Both the position numbers and the translations under genes were made by a program. 64,000 bases of DNA from Streptomyces sp. ITFR-16 (GTDB taxonomy: Bacteria > Actinomycetota > Actinomycetes > Streptomycetales > Streptomycetaceae), in the NCBI RefSeq assembly GCF_031844705.1, contig NZ_CP134609.1, positions 1,612,001 to 1,676,000 on the forward strand, in the 5' to 3' direction. The notes under the pieces are model-generated. The model had not been told where the DNA came from and did not search any database. It saw only the letters and a list, made by a program, of their open reading frames with translations. Of this stretch, positions 33,451-41,618 are shown piece after piece (the first letter of the stretch is position 1; each line of letters starts with the position of its first letter).

Positions 33451-34113
33451 GTGTCCGTTCTCCTCGAGCAGCCCGCAAGCCTGGTCGCCTACCGCCCGAA
33501 CAAGCCGACGGCCATGGTCGTCGTGGCCGACCCGCGCGTCCGTTCCACCGTCACCCGCCATCTGTGGGCACTCGGAGTACGTGACGTCATCGAGGCGTCG
33601 TCCATCGCGGAGGCCCGCCCCCGCGTCGGCAACCCGCGCGACATCTGCGTAGCCGACGTCCACCTGCCCGACGGTTCCGGGCTGACCCTGCTGTCCGAAA
33701 CCCGAGCCGCCGGCTGGCCCAACGGCCTCGCCCTCTCCGCCGCCGATGACATCGGCGCCGTGCGCAACGCCCTCGCGGGCGGCGTGAAGGGCTACGTCGT
33801 CACCGGCACCCGTACCAACATCGGCCACCCCACCCGTCCCGGCGTCGCCCCCATCGGCGCCACCGCCGCCCGTATGCACCGCCGGCCCCCCGGCACCCCG
33901 AGCCACCCGGGCGGCTACCGCGAACTGTCCGGCCGCGAGGTCGAGGTCCTGCGCCTCGTCGCGGAGGGCCAGTCCAACAAGGCCATCGGCGTCTCCATGG
34001 GGCTGTCCGCCCTCACCGTCAAGAGCCACCTCGCCCGCATCGCCCGCAAGCTCGGCACCGGAGACCGCGCAGGAATGGTCGCCGTCGCCCTGCGGACGGG
34101 CATCATCCACTGA
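33451..34113 (+). CDS. whiI: Sporulation regulator WhiI, atypical response regulator
   Basis: 220 residues: receiver-like domain (about 20-125) and LuxR-type helix-turn-helix (about 155-215, LSGREVEVLRLVAEGQSNKAI, LSALTVKSHLARIARKL). The receiver keeps the Asp in CVADVHLPDGSG but the acidic pocket is reduced to VVVADPRV and the usual Lys/Thr positions are altered, matching WhiI, which works without conventional phosphorylation and is needed for aerial-hypha septation and spore maturation. GTG at 33451 with AGGAGG 7 bases upstream. The gene neighbourhood is as in S. coelicolor (from memory). Confidence 0.88.
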   Translation: MSVLLEQPASLVAYRPNKPTAMVVVADPRVRSTVTRHLWALGVRDVIEASSIAEARPRVGNPRDICVADVHLPDGSGLTLLSETRAAGWPNGLALSAADDIGAVRNALAGGVKGYVVTGTRTNIGHPTRPGVAPIGATAARMHRRPPGTPSHPGGYRELSGREVEVLRLVAEGQSNKAIGVSMGLSALTVKSHLARIARKLGTGDRAGMVAVALRTGIIH

Positions 34114-34166
34114 ATCCGCACCCCCGCCGGTGTGCAGAAATGCGGAACCGGCTGGTTTACATGCAT

Positions 34167-34204
34167 CGGCGCCCGTCGACGGAACGTTCCGTCGACGGGC
34201 GCCG
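34167..34204 (+). terminator. 38-bp perfect palindrome, whiI terminator
   Basis: Bases 34167-34204 form a perfect self-complementary sequence (CGGCGCCCGTCGACGGAAC and its complement). As RNA it gives a 17-18 bp hairpin, beginning 53 bases after the whiI stop and ending 24 bases before rnd. Confidence 0.8.
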
Positions 34205-34228
34205 TACATACACAGATACCCTTGACAC

Positions 34229-35503
34229 GTGACCGACGCCCAAGAGACCGCAGCAGACACTTCACTGCGAACCACCGGGGGCGCTCCCCCGGACGACGTC
34301 GCCCCGGCGCCGATCCCCTTGCTCGAACCGCGCGAGGGCATTCCACCGGTGGTGGCATCCGACGACGCCCTGGCCGGGGTGATCGCGGCCTTCGCCGCGG
34401 GCACCGGCCCGGTGGCCGTCGACGCCGAGCGCGCCTCCGGCTACCGCTACGGCCAGCGCGCCTATCTCGTCCAGCTGCGCCGCGAGGGCGCGGGCAGCGC
34501 GCTCGTGGACCCGGTCGGCTGCCCCGACCTCTCCGGACTCGGCGAGGCCCTGCGCGGCACCGAGTGGATCCTGCACGCGGCGACGCAGGACCTGCCCTGT
34601 CTGCGCGAGATAGGGATGACACCGACCGGCCTGTTCGACACAGAGCTGGCCGGGCGGCTGGCCGGATTCCCCCGGGTCGGCCTCGGCGCGATGGTCGAGA
34701 GCGTGCTCGGCTACAGCCTGGAGAAGGGCCACTCCGCCGTCGACTGGTCCACCCGCCCGCTGCCCGACCCCTGGCTGCGCTACGCGGCGCTCGACGTCGA
34801 GCTGCTGATCGACCTGCGCAACGCCCTGGAGGACGAGCTGGACCGGCAGGGCAAGCTGGAGTGGGCGCAGGAGGAATTCTCCGCCATCGCCTCGGCCCCG
34901 CCCGCTCCCCCGCGCCAGGACCCCTGGCGCCGCACCTCCGGGATGCACAAGGTCCGCCGCCGCCGGCAGATGGCGGTGGTACGGGAGCTGTGGAACGCCC
35001 GTGACCAGGTCGCGCGTCGGCGCGACATCTCGCCCGGCAAGGTGCTGGGCGACGCCGCGATCATCGAGGCCGCGCTCGCGCTCCCGGCCGACGTCCAGGC
35101 GCTGACCGCGCTGCCCGGCTTCGGCCACCGAATGGGCCGGCGCCAGCTGGAGCAGTGGCAGGCCGCCGTCGACCGCGCCAGGGCCCTGCCGGACACGGAG
35201 CTGCCGCAGCCCGGCCAGACCCCCGCGGGCCCGCCCCCACCGCGCGCCTGGGCGGACAAGGACCCGGCCGCCGCCGCGCGCCTCTCGGCCGCCCGCACCG
35301 CGGTCTCCGAGCTCGCCGAGCGGCTGCACATGCCGCAGGAGAACCTGATCACCCCCGACACCGTGCGCCGGGTGTGCTGGGAACCGCCGAAGAACCCGAC
35401 GCCGGACGCGGTCGAGGCCGCGCTCGCCGGGTACGGCGCGCGGCAGTGGCAGATCGGGCAGGTGGCCCCGCTTCTGGTCCGCGCGCTCGGCCAGACCGCC
35501 TGA
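34229..35503 (+). CDS. rnd: Ribonuclease D-type 3'-5' exonuclease
   Basis: 424 residues. DEDD-family exonuclease domain: motif I VAVDAERASGYRYG, motif II ATQDLPCL, motif III YAALDVELLIDL at about residue 190, with the family's conserved Tyr/Asp. HRDC domain follows (VVRELWNARDQVARRRDISPG at about 250-330), binding structured nucleic acid. Role: 3' trimming of tRNA and other stable RNAs. GTG at 34229 lacks a ribosome site and GATACC lies nine bases upstream, so the mRNA may be leaderless. Confidence 0.92.
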   Translation: MTDAQETAADTSLRTTGGAPPDDVAPAPIPLLEPREGIPPVVASDDALAGVIAAFAAGTGPVAVDAERASGYRYGQRAYLVQLRREGAGSALVDPVGCPDLSGLGEALRGTEWILHAATQDLPCLREIGMTPTGLFDTELAGRLAGFPRVGLGAMVESVLGYSLEKGHSAVDWSTRPLPDPWLRYAALDVELLIDLRNALEDELDRQGKLEWAQEEFSAIASAPPAPPRQDPWRRTSGMHKVRRRRQMAVVRELWNARDQVARRRDISPGKVLGDAAIIEAALALPADVQALTALPGFGHRMGRRQLEQWQAAVDRARALPDTELPQPGQTPAGPPPPRAWADKDPAAAARLSAARTAVSELAERLHMPQENLITPDTVRRVCWEPPKNPTPDAVEAALAGYGARQWQIGQVAPLLVRALGQTA

Positions 35504-35582
35504 GAGGCATCCGGCGGGGCATCGGACAGGGTCGCATTCACGCCAGGTTGTGCGGCCTCAAAAGCCCCCGTCCCGCTTACCG

Positions 35583-35620
35583 TGGCCCGGACGGACTCGA
35601 AATCGAGTCCGTCCGGGCCA
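35583..35620 (+). terminator. Terminator of rnd
   Basis: TGGCCCGGACGGACTCGA at 35583-35600 pairs perfectly with 35603-35620 through a two-base AA loop, followed by TTTCT. An 18-bp stem with a U-run, one of the clearest terminators in the window. Confidence 0.9.
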
Positions 35621-35757
35621 TTTCTCGTGTGTGACCTTCGCCGCTCCCGCCACCAGGGCTGGGCAGTCTGGTTACCCGCAAGTAGCATGAGTCGTGGCGG
35701 CGCGCTTCCGGGCGTGCCCCGCAGCAGTGCCATCCCGCACCCTGGAGGAGAGCCACC

Positions 35758-36978
35758 GTGCCTCGTACCATCCGGGACGTCGTCTTCGTCGACGGCGTCC
35801 GCACCCCGTTCGGCAAAGCGGGCCCGAAGGGCATCTACCACGAGACCCGCGCCGACGATCTCGTCGTGAAGGCCATCCGGGAGCTGCTGCGCCGCAACCC
35901 GGACCTGGACCCCGCGAAGATCGACGAGGTCGCCATCGCCGCGACCACGCAGATCGGCGACCAGGGCCTCACCCTCGGCCGCACCGCCGGAATCCTGGCC
36001 GGTCTGCCGCAGTCCGTCCCCGGTTACTCGATCGACCGCATGTGCGCGGGCGCCCTGACCGCCGTCACCTCGACGGCCGGCTCCATCGCCTTCGGCGCGT
36101 ACGACGTCGTCGTGGCCGGTGGCGTCGAGCACATGGGCCGCCACCCCATGGGCGAGGGCGTGGACCCCAACCCGCGCTTCGTATCGGAGAAGCTGGTCGA
36201 CGAGTCCGCCCTGTTCATGGGCATGACGGCGGAGAACCTGCACGACCGCTACCCCACGATCACCAAGCAGCGCGCCGACGAGTACGCGGTGCGTTCGCAG
36301 GAGAAGGCCGCCAAGGCGTACGCCAACGGCAAGATCCAGCAGGACCTGGTGCCGGTCTCCGTGCGCCGCACCAACGCCGAGGCCGGTGAGACGGGCTGGG
36401 GCCTGGTCACCGCCGACGAGCCGATGCGCCCGGGCACCACGCTGGAGTCCCTGGCGAACCTGAAGACCCCGTTCCGCGCCCACGGCCGCGTGACGGCCGG
36501 CAACGCCGCGGGGCTCAACGACGGCGCCACCGCCTCCCTGCTCGCCGCCGAGGACGTCGCGCGCGAGCTGGGCCTCCCGGTCAAGATGCGCCTCGTCTCC
36601 TACGCCTTCGCGGGCGTCGAGCCGGAGGTCATGGGCTACGGTCCGATCCCGGCCACGGAGAAGGCCCTCGCCAAGGCGGGCCTGTCCATCTCGGACATCG
36701 GTCTCTTCGAGATCAACGAGGCGTTCGCCGTACAGGTGCTCGCCTTCCTGGAGCACTACGGCATCGCCGACGACGACGCCCGCGTCAACCAGTACGGCGG
36801 CGCCATCGCCTACGGCCACCCGCTGGCCTCCTCCGGTGTCCGGCTGATGACCCAGCTGGCCCGCCAGTTCGAGGAGCAGCCGGAGGTCCGCTACGGCCTG
36901 ACCACCATGTGTGTCGGCTTCGGCATGGGCGCCACGGTCATCTGGGAGAACCCGAATTTCGACGGAGGCAACAAGTGA
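35758..36978 (+). CDS. fadA: Acetyl-CoA C-acyltransferase (thiolase, FadA-like)
   Basis: 406 residues. Catalytic Cys96 in DRMCAGALTAV, then GGVEHMGRHPMG, NAAGLNDGATASLLAAEDVA, the conserved NEAFAVQVLAF, GGAIAYGHPLASSGVRLM with the catalytic His, and CVGFGMGATVIWE with the second catalytic Cys. Performs the thiolytic step of beta-oxidation. GTG with TGGAGGAGA upstream. It overlaps the FadB-type gene by 4 bases, making a FadA-FadB operon. Confidence 0.94.
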   Translation: MPRTIRDVVFVDGVRTPFGKAGPKGIYHETRADDLVVKAIRELLRRNPDLDPAKIDEVAIAATTQIGDQGLTLGRTAGILAGLPQSVPGYSIDRMCAGALTAVTSTAGSIAFGAYDVVVAGGVEHMGRHPMGEGVDPNPRFVSEKLVDESALFMGMTAENLHDRYPTITKQRADEYAVRSQEKAAKAYANGKIQQDLVPVSVRRTNAEAGETGWGLVTADEPMRPGTTLESLANLKTPFRAHGRVTAGNAAGLNDGATASLLAAEDVARELGLPVKMRLVSYAFAGVEPEVMGYGPIPATEKALAKAGLSISDIGLFEINEAFAVQVLAFLEHYGIADDDARVNQYGGAIAYGHPLASSGVRLMTQLARQFEEQPEVRYGLTTMCVGFGMGATVIWENPNFDGGNK

Positions 36979-39113
36979 GCTCCACCACTGAGCTTCTGAA
37001 GGGTGCGGCCGAGCTGTTCCCCGGCGAGGTCGTCACCCAGGCGCACGTACGCCACCTGGACCTGCCGGCCGGCGCGGGCCGCTTCGCCCTCATCACGCTG
37101 GACAACGGCCTGGACCACACCAAGCCGACCACCTTCGGACCGCAGTCGCTGGCGAACCTGAACGCCGCCATCGACCAGGTCGAGAAGGAGGCCGCCGAGG
37201 GCGCGATCACCGGCATCGGCATCACCGGCAAGCCGTTCATCTTCGCGGTCGGCGCCGACCTCAAGGGCGTCGAGCTGCTGAAGGAGCACCAGGACGCGCT
37301 CGCCATCGGCAAGGGCGGCCACGACGTCTTCCGCCGCCTCTCCGGCCTCGCGGTCCCGACGTTCGCGTACTACAACGGCGCGGCCATGGGCGGCGGTGTC
37401 GAGGTCGGTCTGCACTGCTCGTACCGCACCGTCTCCAAGGCGCTGCCCGCGTTCTCGCTGCCCGAGGTCTTCCTCGGCCTGGTCCCCGGCTGGGGCGGCT
37501 GCGCGCTGCTCCCCAACCTGATCGGCGCGGACCGCGCGGTCTCGGTGATCATCGAGAACTCGCTCAACCAGAACCGTCAGCTCAAGGGCAAGCAGGTCTT
37601 CGAGCTCGGCATCGCCGACGCGCTCTTCGAGGGCGCGGACTTCCTGGAGCAGTCGCTGATCTGGACCGCGAACGTGCTGAACGGCACGGTCACGGTGGAG
37701 CGCCCCGAGGTCGACCGCGGTGAGGCCTGGGACCAGGCCGTCGCCCGCGGCAAGGCCATCGCCGACTCCAAGGTGCACGGCGCCGCCCCGGCCGCGTACC
37801 GCGCGCTGGAGATCATCGCCGCGGCCAAGGACGGCGACCTGTCCGCCGGCTTCGACGCCGAGGACCAGGCCCTCGCGGACCTGATCATGGGCGGCGAGCT
37901 GCGCTCGGGCATCTACTCGTTCAACCTGGTCCAGAAGCGCGCCAAGCGCCCGGCCGGTGCCCCGGACAAGAACCTGGCCCGCCCGGTCACCAAGGTCGGT
38001 GTGGTGGGCGCGGGCCTGATGGCCTCGCAGCTGGCCCTGCTCTTCCTGCGCCGCCTGGAGGTCCCGGTCGTCCTCACGGACATCGACCAGGAGCGCGTCG
38101 ACAAGGGTGTGGGCTACGTCCACGCCGAGATCGAGAAGCTGCTCGGCAAGGGCCGCATCAACCAGGACAAGGCCAACCGCCTCAAGGCCCTGGTCTCCGG
38201 TGTGCTGGACAAGGCGGAGGGCTTCTCCGACGCCGACTTCATCATCGAGGCCGTCTTCGAGGAGATCGGCGTCAAGCAGCAGGTGTTCGCCGAGGTCGAG
38301 GCGGTCGCCCCGGCGCACGCGATCCTCGCCACCAACACCTCCTCCCTCTCGGTCACCGAGATGGCGTCGAAGCTGAAGCACCCCGAGCGGGTCGTCGGCT
38401 TCCACTTCTTCAACCCGGTCGCGATCCTCCCGCTGCTGGAGATCGTGCGCGGCGAGCAGACCGACGACGCCTCGCTGGCGACGGCCTTCGGTGTGGCCCG
38501 CAAGCTGAAGAAGACCGCGGTCCTGGTGAAGGACGCCCCGGCGTTCGTCGTCAACCGCATCCTCACCCGCTTCATGGGCGAGATCCAGAACGTCATCGAC
38601 GAGGGCACCCCGGTCGAGGTCGCGGAGAAGGCCATCGAGCCCCTCGGCCTGCCGATGTCCCCGCTGGTGCTCCTGGAGCTGGTCGGCCCGGCGATCGGCC
38701 TGCACGTCTCCGAGACCCTGAACCGCGCCTTCCCGGAGCGCTTCACCGTCTCGCAGAACCTGGCCGCCGTGGTCAAGGCCGGCAAGCGCGGCTTCTACGT
38801 CTATTCCGCCGAGAATCCTGCCAAGCCGGAGCTGGACCCGGAGGTCGCCGCCCTCCTCAAGCAGGGCGACACCGTCCTGTCCGAGGAGCAGGTCCGCGAC
38901 CGCGTCCTGGACGCGGTCGCGCAGGAGATCGGCCTGATGCTGGACGAGGGCGTCGTCGCCGAGGCCCAGGACATCGACCTCTGCCTGATCACCGGCGCGG
39001 GCTGGCCCTTCCACCTGGGCGGGATCACCCCGTACCTGGACCGCGAGGGCGTCTCCGAGCGGGTCAACGGGAAGAAGTTCCTGGAGCGGGGCGTGGCGAG
39101 CGTTCCGGCGTAA
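36975..39113 (+). CDS. fadB: Fatty oxidation multifunctional enzyme (enoyl-CoA hydratase/3-hydroxyacyl-CoA dehydrogenase)
   Basis: 712 residues. Enoyl-CoA hydratase (crotonase) domain in the first 300 residues with IFAVGADLKGVELL and YYNGAAMGGGVEVGLHC; NAD-binding 3-hydroxyacyl-CoA dehydrogenase domain from about residue 341 (VGVVGAGLMASQLALLFLRR), ATNTSSLSVTEMA, PERVVGFHFFNPV and KDAPAFVVNRIL, and the C-terminal dehydrogenase domain. It forms the beta-oxidation complex with the upstream thiolase. GTG start overlaps the thiolase TGA. Length is normal for the family. Confidence 0.95.
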   Translation: MSSTTELLKGAAELFPGEVVTQAHVRHLDLPAGAGRFALITLDNGLDHTKPTTFGPQSLANLNAAIDQVEKEAAEGAITGIGITGKPFIFAVGADLKGVELLKEHQDALAIGKGGHDVFRRLSGLAVPTFAYYNGAAMGGGVEVGLHCSYRTVSKALPAFSLPEVFLGLVPGWGGCALLPNLIGADRAVSVIIENSLNQNRQLKGKQVFELGIADALFEGADFLEQSLIWTANVLNGTVTVERPEVDRGEAWDQAVARGKAIADSKVHGAAPAAYRALEIIAAAKDGDLSAGFDAEDQALADLIMGGELRSGIYSFNLVQKRAKRPAGAPDKNLARPVTKVGVVGAGLMASQLALLFLRRLEVPVVLTDIDQERVDKGVGYVHAEIEKLLGKGRINQDKANRLKALVSGVLDKAEGFSDADFIIEAVFEEIGVKQQVFAEVEAVAPAHAILATNTSSLSVTEMASKLKHPERVVGFHFFNPVAILPLLEIVRGEQTDDASLATAFGVARKLKKTAVLVKDAPAFVVNRILTRFMGEIQNVIDEGTPVEVAEKAIEPLGLPMSPLVLLELVGPAIGLHVSETLNRAFPERFTVSQNLAAVVKAGKRGFYVYSAENPAKPELDPEVAALLKQGDTVLSEEQVRDRVLDAVAQEIGLMLDEGVVAEAQDIDLCLITGAGWPFHLGGITPYLDREGVSERVNGKKFLERGVASVPA

Positions 39114-39136
39114 CACGCCTCGGCCGAGGCACCGGA

Positions 39137-39169
39137 GGGGCCGTACGGGATCATGTCCCGTACGGCCCC
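39137..39169 (+). terminator. Terminator of the fadAB operon
   Basis: GGGGCCGTACGGGA at 39137-39150 pairs with its exact complement at 39156-39169, five-base loop TCATG, followed by TCTTCT. It lies 24 bases after the fadB stop. Confidence 0.88.
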
Positions 39170-39226
39170 TCTTCTGTGCGGCCGGGCACCGGCCGCCGGC
39201 CGGGCGGGGAGGGGAGGCACCGGCTC

Positions 39227-40129
39227 ATGCCGCGTCGCAGAGGGCTGCTGCCCGCCGGGGTCCTGGCCGTGCTCCTCGCGCTGTCCGCCGCCTGCGGTCC
39301 CACCGGGGTACCCGCCACCGAGGCCGTGCCCGTCCAGGTGGTGGTCGCGACCTGGAACATGTGCGGCGTACGCCAGTGGAACTGCGAGGGCACCGGGAGC
39401 GGCGCGCAGAAGGCCCGGGCGCTGACGGAGCTGCCCACGGACACGGGAGCGCGGGTGGTCATGCTGCAGGAGGTCTGCGCCGGGGATCTCGCCGCCGCAC
39501 GGACGGAGCTGGGCCCGGCCTGGCACAGCGCCTTCAAGGCCTACCGGAGCTTCGACGCGCAGGGCCACGGCACCCCGGTCCCCTGCGGGGCCGCGCGCCG
39601 GGGGGTCGCGGGCATCGCGATCCTCGCCTCATCGGCGCTGTCGCACGTCTCGGAACCGTCCGTACGGCAGCCGGCCACCGGGCTGCACCGGGGCATTCTC
39701 TGCGCCACGGCCGCCGCCGCCCACCTGCGGGTGTGCAACGCGCATCTCAGCCTGCCGGGCACGGACGCCTCCCGTCCGGAGCTGGAGTTCCGCGACGACC
39801 AGCTGGCGTCACTGGTGGACACGGCGGACGGGCGCACGGTGTTCGGCGGGGATCTGAACAGCGCGCCACCCTCTCCGGGGGACGCCGCCGGCTGGATCTG
39901 GCCGCACGACGCCTACCGCAGGTACCGGGAGTGCGACCAGCGGTCCGCGTCCTCGCGCGCCGGCCGGCCGACGCACCGCACGGGCCACAAGGTCGACTAC
40001 CTGTTCACCGCGCTGCCGAGGGCCGGGTGTTCCGTACGCGACACCGGGAGGTCGGACCACTCGGCCCTGGTCCTGCGGGTCGAGGCCGGCCGGGGCAGCG
40101 ACGTGGGGCCCGGCGCCTACGAGACGTAG
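39227..40129 (+). CDS. Endonuclease/exonuclease/phosphatase-family lipoprotein
   Basis: 300 residues. Lipoprotein signal with lipobox LSAAC near residue 22. EEP-fold motifs follow: VVVATWNMCGV, VMLQEVC, FGGDLNSAPPS, KVDYLFT and GRSDHSALVL, covering the catalytic Asn, Glu, Asp-Asn and Asp-His. An extracytoplasmic nuclease, phosphodiesterase or sphingomyelinase-type activity is possible. ATG at 39227 with GGGGAGG just upstream. Convergent overlap of 13 bases with the next gene. Confidence 0.88.
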   Translation: MPRRRGLLPAGVLAVLLALSAACGPTGVPATEAVPVQVVVATWNMCGVRQWNCEGTGSGAQKARALTELPTDTGARVVMLQEVCAGDLAAARTELGPAWHSAFKAYRSFDAQGHGTPVPCGAARRGVAGIAILASSALSHVSEPSVRQPATGLHRGILCATAAAAHLRVCNAHLSLPGTDASRPELEFRDDQLASLVDTADGRTVFGGDLNSAPPSPGDAAGWIWPHDAYRRYRECDQRSASSRAGRPTHRTGHKVDYLFTALPRAGCSVRDTGRSDHSALVLRVEAGRGSDVGPGAYET

Positions 40130-41565
40130 GCGTTGACCACGCCGAAGGTCACCACGGTCCGCTGCGAGGCGTTGCCGCTCCGGTCCACCGCATGGCACTC
40201 CACGGTGTGCGAACCCTCGGTCCAGGACCAGCCCGGATCCCACGCCCAGCCGGTGTCGGGCGCCACCGGGGCCATGCCCAGCCGCATCCCGTCCTCGACG
40301 AACTCGACGTGCGCCGCGCCCGCCGCGTACCCCATCAGGGTGACGACGGGGCCGGAGACCTGCTGGCCGGGGGCCGGGACCGAGACGACCGGGGCGGTCA
40401 GCTGGGTCAGGGGGGCGGTGGGCTGCGCGAGGACCTGGCGGGTGCCCAGGTCCGACACGGCGAAGACGATCTCGGTGCGCGGGGAGTGGTAACCCGCGGG
40501 GGCCACCGCGAACAGGCGGACCACATGCTTGCCCACGCTCCACGCACGGTCCGGGTCCCAGCTCCAGCGGCCGTCCGGGCCCACCTGGGGCGACGAGAGG
40601 AACTTCCCGTTCTCCCACAGGCTCACCCGCACCGCGCCCGCCGCTGATCCGGTGAACCTCACAGCGGACGGGTGGACGGACTCGCCGGACACCGGGGCGT
40701 GGACCTCCGGCGCGGCGAAGGCCGTACGCACCTGGGAGGTCGCCTTGAGATAGCCCTCGATGGCCGACCGGTCGGCGTCGGGCTGCTCGTTCCCGTTGAC
40801 GACGAAGCCGAGCCGGGGGGCCATGCCGTCGATGAGGAAGTTGATGAGCCCCATGAGGGCCGGGACGTTTCTCCTGGTCACCTCGGTGTGGTCGGTGATG
40901 TAGGGCGAGTCGCTGAAGATGAAATTGAAGTTCTCGTAGCCGTTGAACAGTCCGAGGAACGGCTCGACCTGCACCGGGTACTGCTCGTCCTGCGGTGAGG
41001 AGAGCACATAGATGTTGGCCCCGCGGTTCGCTCCGGCGCGCACCAGGTCCGGGATCACGTTGTCGAGGATCCGGACGTTCTCCTCCGTCACCTGCCCCAT
41101 CATGAACTCGGCCACCGTCGGCTGGGTGTGCAGATAGGTGCCGATCCTGAACTGGGGGACGATCGAGACGATGTTCCTGAAGCCGTACTTCAGGCCGAAG
41201 TAGAGCGCCGCGCTGCCGCCCTTCGAGCCGCCCCACATGGTGCACTGGTCCGGGGTGAGGCCCAGCGAGTTCATCACGTTGGAGATGAGCGTGACGACGG
41301 ACCTCTCCAGCTCGAAGTCCATCCCCTTGCAGAGGTAGTAGCTGTTCTTCCCGTCGAACAGGTCACGGATCCACAGGATGTTGGACCGCAGGCTGTCGAA
41401 GACCCCGTTCGACCAGCCGTATTCGTCGGGTGCCGAGAAGTTGGCGAAGACCACCACGAGGTGCTGGTTGCCCTTCTTCGCGTGGCTGAACCGGTAGTGG
41501 ACCGGATACTTCCCGGAGTCTTCGATGCCGCTGAGCGGAGGGCTGCCGGCAGCTGCTTTAGACAT
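40117..41565 (-). CDS. Asp2/XcbB-like alpha/beta hydrolase with C-terminal Ig-like repeats
   Basis: 482 residues. Residues 1-250 are an alpha/beta hydrolase: strand HLVVVFANFS, nucleophile motif MWGGSKGGSAALYFG, and a later Asp/His region (VLSSPQDEQYP, YITDHTEVT). This resembles Asp2-type accessory-secretion and XcbB/CpsF capsule proteins. Residues 275-480 hold two Ig/carbohydrate-binding-like repeats, each with GRWSWDPD or GWAWDPG followed by VG/EGSHTVE. No signal peptide. It lies 53 bases downstream of the glycosyltransferase fusion on the same strand, suggesting action on the same polymer. Confidence 0.75.
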   Translation of the reverse strand: MSKAAAGSPPLSGIEDSGKYPVHYRFSHAKKGNQHLVVVFANFSAPDEYGWSNGVFDSLRSNILWIRDLFDGKNSYYLCKGMDFELERSVVTLISNVMNSLGLTPDQCTMWGGSKGGSAALYFGLKYGFRNIVSIVPQFRIGTYLHTQPTVAEFMMGQVTEENVRILDNVIPDLVRAGANRGANIYVLSSPQDEQYPVQVEPFLGLFNGYENFNFIFSDSPYITDHTEVTRRNVPALMGLINFLIDGMAPRLGFVVNGNEQPDADRSAIEGYLKATSQVRTAFAAPEVHAPVSGESVHPSAVRFTGSAAGAVRVSLWENGKFLSSPQVGPDGRWSWDPDRAWSVGKHVVRLFAVAPAGYHSPRTEIVFAVSDLGTRQVLAQPTAPLTQLTAPVVSVPAPGQQVSGPVVTLMGYAAGAAHVEFVEDGMRLGMAPVAPDTGWAWDPGWSWTEGSHTVECHAVDRSGNASQRTVVTFGVVNAYVS

Positions 41566-41618
41566 GGTGCGGAAAGTCCAATCTCGTTACGGGACGCGAA
41601 GCACGGGCGGCGGACCGG

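Noticed and set aside
33378..33584. Short ORF with strong GAAGGAG site ahead of whiI
   Set aside because: The GAAGGAG overlaps the proposed -10 element and the ORF runs into whiI out of frame; the peptide is Pro/Arg-rich and unlike any family.
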